This document shows, piece after piece, positions 6,952 through 10,989 of a DNA stretch of 11,878 bases. Where the stretch lies: positions 1 through 11,878 of the forward strand of contig JAPOZF010000340.1 of NCBI GenBank assembly GCA_026706165.1, in the 5' to 3' direction. The notes below the pieces were generated by a model that did not search any database, had not been told where the DNA came from, and worked only from the letters and a program-made list of their open reading frames with translations. Position numbers and translations under genes: made by a program. Numbering within the stretch: the stretch's first letter is position 1; each line of letters starts with the position of its first letter. Source of the stretch: Gemmatimonadota bacterium (GTDB taxonomy: Bacteria; Latescibacterota; UBA2968; UBA8231).

Positions 6952-7701
6952 CTATCTCACCGGGTCGAACCGGCGCGACACCACCCAGTCGGGGCGCGGG
7001 TTCTCCACCGGCCTCGGCCTGTTGTCGACGGAGTTGTAGGCGGTTATGAACACCTTGCGCGGAAGGGGGGACATGTTGTGCCCGGAGCCGTGCACGAGGT
7101 TGCAGTCGAAGAACAGCACGTCTCCCGGTTCGCCGGTGATCTGCTCGATCTGCTCCTCGCGCAGCCGCTCCCTGAGGGTACCGGTGTCGATGCACCACTG
7201 CCTGTAGCTCGTCGTCTCCTCGTCGGCGAAATGCTCCTGGCGGCCCCACTTGTGAGAGCCGGCGACCACCATCATGCAGCCGTTGTTCGCCGTAGCCCTG
7301 TCGAGGATGACCATCGCCGAGACCAGCCGCGGGCCGACGCCGTCCCACATCCAGTAGCCGTAGTCCTGGTGCCACAGCCACACGGTGCCCTCGAAGGCTT
7401 CCTTGACGTTGAGCTTGCTGTGCCAGACGTAGACGTCCCCGCCTACGATCTGCATCACGGGTTCGAGAATCCCGGGGTGGCGGACGACCCCGGCGAAGGC
7501 GCCGACGAAACGGTGGGCGAGGTAGACCTGGCGCACCGCTCCGCCGCGCTCCCGCTCGCGGTGCATGCCGTCGCCTTTCCCCTCGAGGAGCTGCGGCAGG
7601 GCCTCGCGCAGATCCCCCACCTCGGCGGGAGACAGCAGGCCGCGGCGCAGGGCATAGCCGCAATCCCGGTAAGACCGGAGCTCCTCTTCCGACCAACTCA
7701 T
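6952..7701 (-). CDS. Phytanoyl-CoA dioxygenase (PhyH) family Fe(II)/2-oxoglutarate oxygenase, ectoine-hydroxylase-like
   Basis: This 249-residue protein has the non-haem iron facial triad His111-x-Asp113 (LWHQDYGYW) and His204 (LVHGSG), plus Arg215 for the 2-oxoglutarate carboxylate. FFDCNLVHGSGHNMSPLPR followed by YNSVDN closely resembles the corresponding stretch of ectoine hydroxylase EctD as I recall it. The middle part, with HSKLNVKEAFEG and VVAGSHKWG, also matches that subfamily. It is about 50 residues shorter than EctD at the N-terminus. No ectoine synthesis genes (ectABC) are visible nearby, so hydroxylation of another small molecule is equally possible. ATG 7701 is preceded by AAGGAG and GAAGGG. 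It is the first minus-strand gene left of the plus-strand island and faces that island head to head. Confidence 0.88.
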   Translation of the reverse strand: MSWSEEELRSYRDCGYALRRGLLSPAEVGDLREALPQLLEGKGDGMHRERERGGAVRQVYLAHRFVGAFAGVVRHPGILEPVMQIVGGDVYVWHSKLNVKEAFEGTVWLWHQDYGYWMWDGVGPRLVSAMVILDRATANNGCMMVVAGSHKWGRQEHFADEETTSYRQWCIDTGTLRERLREEQIEQITGEPGDVLFFDCNLVHGSGHNMSPLPRKVFITAYNSVDNRPRPVENPRPDWVVSRRFDPVR

Positions 7702-7772
7702 GCGTTCCCTTCTCCTTGCGAGCCTGATTCGGCGTATAAAATTGAAAAAGTGAGCTATTCCTCCCAGCCCCG

Positions 7773-7793
7773 ACCCATGCCGGAATCCCTCGT
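7773..7793 (+). repeat. Left copy of a 21-nt dispersed imperfect repeat
   Basis: This 21-mer, with core CCATGCCGG and ending CTCGT, matches 9602-9622 at 18 of 21 positions by eye, in the same orientation. The two copies lie about 1.83 kb apart and bracket the only complete plus-strand genes of the window. Each is followed by GTTAAAC, directly in the right copy and 11 nt later in the left copy. It may be an intergenic repeat family member or a scar of insertion. Confidence 0.45.
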
Positions 7794-7838
7794 CGAGCCA
7801 CTCGTTAAACCATCATTAACTCGTCAAGCCATCATTGA
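7788..7838 (+). repeat. Three tandem CTCGT-led repeats, period 19 in the last two
   Basis: CTCGTTAAACCATCATTAA (7801-7819) is followed immediately by CTCGTCAAGCCATCATTGA (7820-7838), differing at only 3 of 19 positions. A shorter copy, CTCGTCGAGCCA, lies at 7788-7799. A period of 19 bp is close to two helical turns, as expected for cooperative binding of a regulator. The last two copies overlap a candidate promoter, so repression is a reasonable inference. Confidence 0.6.
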
Positions 7839-7844
7839 TATAGT
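7816..7844 (+). promoter_or_regulatory. Candidate sigma-70 promoter for the plus-strand island
   Basis: TTAACT (7816-7821, 4 of 6 to the -35 consensus) and TATAGT (7839-7844, 5 of 6 to the -10 consensus) are separated by exactly 17 bp. It is buried in the tandem repeats and points toward the palindromes, the mini-ORF and the cysteine-rich peptide gene. In so AT-rich a patch a chance match is possible. Confidence 0.42.
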
Positions 7845-7969
7845 GTAGTGAAAGCGGGGAGCAAACCGCCCGCCCTCCGCCGGCACCCTTTCCGCCGTGC
7901 ACGGAAAGGCCGCTGTCGTGGGAAGCCGGCTTGAAGCAGGAACGGCTGGAGGGCCGCGGCCCATCTGCG

Positions 7970-8006
7970 AAACCGTATCATATACGGAAAACCGTATCAT
8001 ATACGG
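7970..8006 (+). promoter_or_regulatory. Tandem palindromic operator, two identical 18-nt copies
   Basis: AAACCGTATCATATACGG occurs at 7970-7987 and again at 7989-8006 without a mismatch. Each copy contains the perfect inverted repeat CCGTAT-CAT-ATACGG. Two adjacent dimer sites of this size with a 19-bp period are typical for TetR/AcrR-like or similar repressors. They lie 19 nt before a mini-ORF with a strong ribosome site, the usual place for an autoregulated repressor gene. The AT-rich half-sites also include -10-like hexamers on both strands, so an overlapping promoter is possible. Confidence 0.65.
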
Positions 8007-8025
8007 CGAGTCCAAGGGGGAGCCG

Positions 8026-8067
8026 ATGGCGACAAGGACGAAGGCGAGAAAAATGAAATTTAAATAA
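8026..8067 (+). pseudogene. 13-residue mini-ORF, probable N-terminal remnant of a regulator or leader peptide
   Basis: ATG 8026 is preceded by AAGGGGGAG with a 4-nt gap and encodes MATRTKARKMKFK before TAA. The basic Thr/Arg/Lys opening resembles the disordered N-terminus of many TetR-family repressors, which continue into a helix-turn-helix. Here the frame stops abruptly in an AT-rich patch. The tandem palindrome directly upstream fits an autoregulated repressor whose body has been deleted. A genuine short leader peptide cannot be ruled out. The family link rests on resemblance alone. Confidence 0.35.
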
Positions 8068-8206
8068 CCCCAATGATAAACAACAGGTTACGCACAACAG
8101 GCACAAACTGATTGAGCCCCGCCCATGTACAGGCATGCCTTTTGCATCTCCTTTGGGTGAATCGGGGGAGCACAAGACGCGACCCCAAACACAAAGGAGG
8201 CTGGAA

Positions 8207-8425
8207 ATGCGACATCCTTTCATGCAGAGCAGGAAGGCTCTTCTCGCCATTCTGGCGGGAGTCCTGGTGGGAGGCGCGACCCTTCTGGGCGCCCACTCCA
8301 GTTCCAGTAGCGCCTGGTGTCATGGGCACACCAACCAGAACGCCAACCTGTGCGCCTACGAGTGCGCACTGAAAGGCCACGACAACTCCGACTTCTGTGG
8401 AGGGTGGTGCGAGTGCCAGGGCTGA
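8207..8425 (+). CDS. Secreted six-cysteine peptide with CS-alpha-beta defensin-like spacing
   Basis: The protein has 72 residues from ATG 8207, which has the best ribosome site of the window, AAAGGAGG with a 6-nt gap. Residues 1-29 form a signal peptide: Arg/Lys head, hydrophobic LLAILAGVLVGGATLLGA, with cleavage after Ala29 or, past a Ser5 run, after Ala36. The mature part has cysteines at 38, 49, 53, 64, 68 and 70, giving C-x10-C-x3-C-x10-C-x3-C-x1-C. The CxxxC plus CxC pair defines the CS-alpha-beta fold of defensins and scorpion toxins. CAYECALKG also echoes the CAAHCLLRG stretch of insect defensins as I recall it. It has one Lys, no Arg, four acidic residues and four His, so it is not cationic like most antimicrobial defensins. 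It precedes a terminator and a secreted CBM9-like protein gene. An unrelated disulfide-rich or metal-binding peptide is the alternative. Confidence 0.75.
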   Translation: MRHPFMQSRKALLAILAGVLVGGATLLGAHSSSSSAWCHGHTNQNANLCAYECALKGHDNSDFCGGWCECQG

Positions 8426-8466
8426 GATGAATTCGCCCCTGCACCAGCCCGCCCCGGCGCGGACCG

Positions 8467-8524
8467 GCGGACGAGTGACCCCACACCCTTTCACGCCCCG
8501 GGCGGGCGCTCGTCCGCTTTTTTT
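8467..8524 (+). terminator. Rho-independent terminator between the cysteine-rich peptide and CBM9-like genes
   Basis: GCGGACGAG (8467-8475) pairs perfectly with CTCGTCCGC (8509-8517), followed at once by seven T residues (8518-8524). The 33-nt loop is longer than usual. Just upstream, GCCCGCCC (8447-8454) can pair with GGGCGGGC (8500-8507) inside the loop, in a crossing arrangement that would give a pseudoknot or a competing fold. The next gene starts 17 nt after the T-tract, so partial read-through would set a high peptide-to-CBM9 ratio. Confidence 0.72.
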
Positions 8525-8541
8525 CCTAAGGCTGGAGACTC

Positions 8542-9504
8542 ATGACTCCTACATTGGTTCGGAAACAATGGTACACCACCCTCTTGCTGCTCCTTTCGCT
8601 CCCCATCTCGGCCAACGCCCATTCCGGCGGCCGCGTGTACCCGATTCCGGAACTCACCGGCGAGATGCTGGAACAGATCCGGCTCGACGACGGGTCGGTG
8701 GACGAGTGGTATGACCTGATCGGCGAGCCGGCCATGACTTTGCTGGATTTCAAAGGGGGAGGGGTCGAAAGCCCCGATCCGTCCGACCTGGACTTCCGTA
8801 TCTGGCTTGCCTGGCACGAAGACCCGGCCCGTTTCTATGTGGCCTTCATTGCCAGCGACGATCAGTACCAGAACACCCACGACTACAGCGTGGATTGGTG
8901 GACTTCTATCCGAGATCATATGGGTGCCAATGACAGTATCGTGTTGGCCATCGACGGGGACCACAGCGGCGGTGGGGGCGCTGTCAACAGTACGACATTG
9001 GAAGAGTGGGAGACGCTTCTGGGGCAAACACAGGTATACCAGGCTATTGCGCGCACCGCCGGCGGTCCGAACCTGGACGACTCCGCCACCAGGCACCAAA
9101 CGGAAGCGTTGGCCTGGACGGCCCTGCCTCCCTGGGGGGAATCGGGCGGCGCCGCCGCCGGGGAAAACCCGACCATCAGCGTGATCGAGCTGTACGTCAC
9201 CCCGTTCGACCGCTGGGAGGGATTTCACATGCCCGGGGAGATCCTGCCCAGCGATCTGACCGCGAGGCAGGTCATCGGCTTTGGGATTTCGGTGGTTGAG
9301 GTGGATTTTGAAGAGGACGGGGGGAGCCTGTATTGGATACCAGAAGCCATGTCTGACGGAAAGGACGCGGACAGGGCCATAGATAAAATCCGAGCGGATG
9401 TCTTTCTCGACGGGCTGCTGCTGTCCGCCGACGCCGAACCGGAAGGCACCGCGGTCGAGTCGGTTTCCTGGGGCCGGATCAAGGCCGCCCTGGAGATGGA
9501 GTAA
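8542..9504 (+). CDS. Secreted CBM9/DOMON-like domain protein
   Basis: The protein has 320 residues from ATG 8542, with GGAG 4 nt upstream. Residues 1-26 are a signal peptide (LVRKQW head, LLLLLSLPISANA) with cleavage before HSGG. The remainder resembles the carbohydrate-binding family-9-like beta-sandwich: IRLDDGSVDEWYDLIG (about 46-61), then a DLDFRIWLAWHEDPARFYVAFIASDD strand pair (about 82-107), and DSIVLAIDGDHSGGG (about 130-144). Late segments PFDRWEGFHMPGEILPSDLTARQVIGFGISVVEVD belong to the same fold. No catalytic residues are evident, so it is a binding protein for a sugar or other small ligand in the periplasm or outside the cell. Third codon positions are visibly less GC-rich than in neighbouring genes. 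It follows the six-cysteine peptide gene past a terminator. Confidence 0.78.
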   Translation: MTPTLVRKQWYTTLLLLLSLPISANAHSGGRVYPIPELTGEMLEQIRLDDGSVDEWYDLIGEPAMTLLDFKGGGVESPDPSDLDFRIWLAWHEDPARFYVAFIASDDQYQNTHDYSVDWWTSIRDHMGANDSIVLAIDGDHSGGGGAVNSTTLEEWETLLGQTQVYQAIARTAGGPNLDDSATRHQTEALAWTALPPWGESGGAAAGENPTISVIELYVTPFDRWEGFHMPGEILPSDLTARQVIGFGISVVEVDFEEDGGSLYWIPEAMSDGKDADRAIDKIRADVFLDGLLLSADAEPEGTAVESVSWGRIKAALEME

Positions 9505-9601
9505 CCGGCGTGCCGGCCATCTTTCGCGCTGCCGTCAACGCTTTTGAAGGCGTCCTTACCTGAAAATCTGCTCTCCGTCCATCACCTCACCCTTCTGCTT
9601 A

Positions 9602-9622
9602 CCCCATGCCGGGATCGCTCGT
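9602..9622 (+). repeat. Right copy of the 21-nt dispersed imperfect repeat
   Basis: This is the partner of 7773-7793 in the same orientation, again with core CCATGCCGG and ending CTCGT, and followed by TAAAC. It lies about 100 nt beyond the CBM9-like gene, at the far end of the plus-strand island. On the minus strand it overlaps two tiny frames of no clear merit. Confidence 0.45.
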
Positions 9623-9749
9623 TAAACTCATACTACTCCTGCCACTCTGTTGGCTCCAACCGGCCGGAACCGTTTCCCGACCGGCTGAGCCGATGGTTCA
9701 GCGGTTGGCTGGACAGGTAGAGATTTCACGGCGCTGTTGCGATGCTTGA
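9606..9749 (+). CDS. Possible 47-residue peptide with hydrophobic N-terminus
   Basis: ATG 9606 opens a 47-codon frame whose start, MPGSLVKLILLLPLCWLQPAG, has a Lys followed by a hydrophobic run like a signal or membrane segment. The rest is mildly charged and ends RRCCDA. The frame stops 3 nt before the convergent selenoprotein stop. No Shine-Dalgarno precedes the ATG, and the strand is otherwise empty here, so I regard it as more likely a chance ORF. It falls within the repeat copy at 9602-9622. Confidence 0.18.
   Translation: MPGSLVKLILLLPLCWLQPAGTVSRPAEPMVQRLAGQVEISRRCCDA
9656..9708 (+). other. Multi-branched inverted-repeat element in the convergent intergenic region
   Basis: An outer stem CCAACCG (9656-9662)/CGGTTGG (9702-9708) encloses two inner stems. 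One is GCCGG (9663-9667)/CCGGC (9681-9685). The other is an 8-bp hairpin, GCTGAGCC-GAT-GGTTCAGC (9684-9702), with one G-U pair on the plus strand but an A-C mismatch on the minus strand. Neighbouring stems share one to two bases. The strand bias suggests an RNA 3' structure for plus-strand transcripts. No T-tract follows. Confidence 0.4.
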
Positions 9750-9752
9750 ATT

Positions 9753-10355
9753 CTACCGGGAGGAGGGCGCGGCCGCCTGCTCCCAGGCGCGGACGAAGGT
9801 CTCCTGCTCCACCCCGAGGGCGGAGGCGACGCGGTTGATGTAGTTGAAGAACGCCACCACCTGGGTGGCGTCGTGAATGGCGCGGTCGTCGAGGCCGCAG
9901 CGGCGCAGGGCGCCTATGCCTCCCTCGTCCACGGCCTCCGAATCGCCGGTGAGCCGCTCGGCGAACTCGCACAGCTCGCGGTCCTGCCCGCTGAGCGGGG
10001 CGCTTCGCCAGTCGCGCGCGACCGCGCGGACGAAGGCGTCGGCCTCGGCGGCGCTCATGTCATCGGATGCGGCGATCTCTTCCCGGAGATCGTGGGCGTG
10101 GGAGCGGGTTCAGTAGACGCAGTGGTTGCGGGCGGAAACGACGACGGCCAGCATCTCCCGCTGCCTGCGGGTCAGCGGCGAGGGCCCGTGCATCACGCTG
10201 CCGTAGAACTGGATCGCATCCCGCAGGACCGCGGGATTGCAGCTCATGACGCTGACGATGTTCCACACCCGCCCGGCGCAGCCGGTCGCCTTGTCGTACT
10301 CGGCCTTGAGGGCGCCGGTCGCGCGCTCGACAGGGACGACCTCTATTCTCGGCAT
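9753..10355 (-). CDS. AhpD-like peroxidase-related selenoprotein (CxxU, in-frame UGA at 10110-10112)
   Basis: The reading frame from ATG 10355 is interrupted only by TGA at codon 82 and then runs to TAG at 9753-9755. The total is 200 residues, the usual size of carboxymuconolactone-decarboxylase/AhpD 'peroxidase-related' proteins. The core is LTRRQREMLAVVVSARNHCVY-U-TRSHAHDLREE. Cys79 and residue 82 occupy the CxxC redox motif, with the conserved His at 86 and 88. The UGA thus replaces exactly the second motif cysteine, and both halves match the family on either side. A SECIS-type hairpin follows the UGA. AhpD-like proteins are an established bacterial selenoprotein family. The expected role is a selenol-thiol peroxidase or oxidoreductase. 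It lies 15 nt after the CBS-domain gene. Standard gene callers would split it at 10110 or call it a pseudogene. Confidence 0.87.
10073..10092 (-). promoter_or_regulatory. Bacterial SECIS hairpin for selenocysteine insertion
   Basis: Starting 17 nt after the UGA, the message has CGAUCUC-CGGGAA-GAGAUCG: a perfect 7-bp stem with a hexaloop. The loop G residues lie about 26-28 nt after the UGA, inside the 16-37 nt window generally used for bacterial SECIS elements, and a G sits in the first two loop bases as SelB recognition requires. The stem lies wholly within coding sequence, as expected in bacteria. Confidence 0.8.
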
Positions 10356-10370
10356 GGCGCTGCCCCGGCC

Positions 10371-10838
10371 TCAGCGGCGGGGCTTCCACTCCTCGTAGTA
10401 CTCCCACTTGGCGATCGCCTCGAGCTCCTCCAGCTCGTCGGTGCGCGCCTGCAGGGCCGCCTTGATGACGTCTCCGACCGAAAGCAGTCCGATGAACCGG
10501 TCGTGCTTGTCGATCAGGAGGTGCCTGATGCGCAGGCCGAGGAACTTGTCCATCAGCTCGTAGGCGGTGTCGGTGTGGGGGGCGAACTTGAGGCCGCGGG
10601 TCATGTGATCCCCGATGCGCTCCCTCCTCGGGTCGAAACCGGTGTCGATGGAGTTGCGCATGAGATCCCGTTCGGTGTAGATGCCGACTATGCGGCTGCC
10701 CTCCCTGACCAGAATGGATCCCACCTTGCCGCCGACCATGACCTCGAGCGCTTCCCCGATGGTCGCGTCCTCCTGAACGCTGAGGAGGTCCCCTCCCTTC
10801 ACTGCCAGAATGTCCTCTGCCGTCACCTGGTCGGTCAT
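10371..10838 (-). CDS. Two-CBS-domain protein
   Basis: The protein has 155 residues from ATG 10838, with AAGGA 7 nt upstream; an upstream in-frame start at 10919 lacks a site and conserved sequence. It is a tandem CBS pair (Bateman module). The first repeat is about 9-65 (LLSVQEDATIGEALEVM through VGIYTERDLMRN). The second is about 75-132 (IGDHMTRGLKFAPHTDTAYELM through IGLLSVGDVIKAAL). The acidic/aromatic tail ends EEWKPRR. Stand-alone CBS pairs bind adenine nucleotides and act as energy or redox sensors for partner proteins. It is co-oriented with the selenoprotein 15 nt downstream and is likely co-transcribed, which hints at a shared stress or redox context. Its partner is unknown. Confidence 0.9.
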   Translation of the reverse strand: MTDQVTAEDILAVKGGDLLSVQEDATIGEALEVMVGGKVGSILVREGSRIVGIYTERDLMRNSIDTGFDPRRERIGDHMTRGLKFAPHTDTAYELMDKFLGLRIRHLLIDKHDRFIGLLSVGDVIKAALQARTDELEELEAIAKWEYYEEWKPRR

Positions 10839-10959
10839 GGCTCCATCCTTTCGATAAAGCGCGAATCGCGCTGCGTCACCATCCGCCCATAACGTAGCTT
10901 CCCGGTTCCCTCGATCCAACCGGAAGCGCGTGCCGAGCCGCCCGGCCCTTCTGCCTGCC

Positions 10960-10987
10960 GGAACGGCCTCCCACGGGCGGCCGTTCC
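10960..10987 (-). terminator. Strong hairpin immediately after the helicase gene
   Basis: GGAACGGCC (10960-10968) and GGCCGTTCC (10979-10987) form a perfect 9-bp stem with a 10-nt loop, beginning 2 nt after the helicase stop codon on the minus strand. GGCAGGCAGAAGG follows instead of a T-tract. T-less hairpins at gene ends are common in GC-rich genomes and probably mark the transcript end. Confidence 0.55.
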
Positions 10988-10989
10988 CG

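Larger units (their letters stand above)
7702..8025. other. Divergent control region between the PhyH gene and the plus-strand island
   Basis: This 324-bp stretch holds no credible gene but is dense in regulatory-looking sequence. It contains an AT-rich patch at 7735-7755, tandem repeats at 7788-7838 with an embedded candidate promoter, and two copies of a perfect palindrome at 7970-8006. The remainder (7860-7965) is GC-rich with no clear signal. Transcription diverges from here to both sides, so sites may serve either gene set. Confidence 0.6.

Noticed and set aside
8080..8101. ACAACAGG repeated at 8080 and 8094
   Set aside because: An 8-mer twice in a low-complexity leader is not enough to name a site.
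8060..8494. Minus-strand ORF of 144 codons opposite the six-cysteine peptide
   Set aside because: No ribosome site and no recognisable domain, while the plus strand has AAAGGAGG, a signal peptide and ordered cysteines.
7773..9622. Integrated mobile element with attachment sites
   Set aside because: The 21-nt repeats are imperfect and there is no integrase, transposase, tRNA or terminal inverted repeat. I keep it only as an island with similar flanks.
10058..10112. Interpretation of the AhpD-like gene as a pseudogene or as two genes (10110-10355 and 9753-10058)
   Set aside because: The stop is a UGA at the redox cysteine column with a SECIS hairpin, and sequence on both sides is intact with no other defect.
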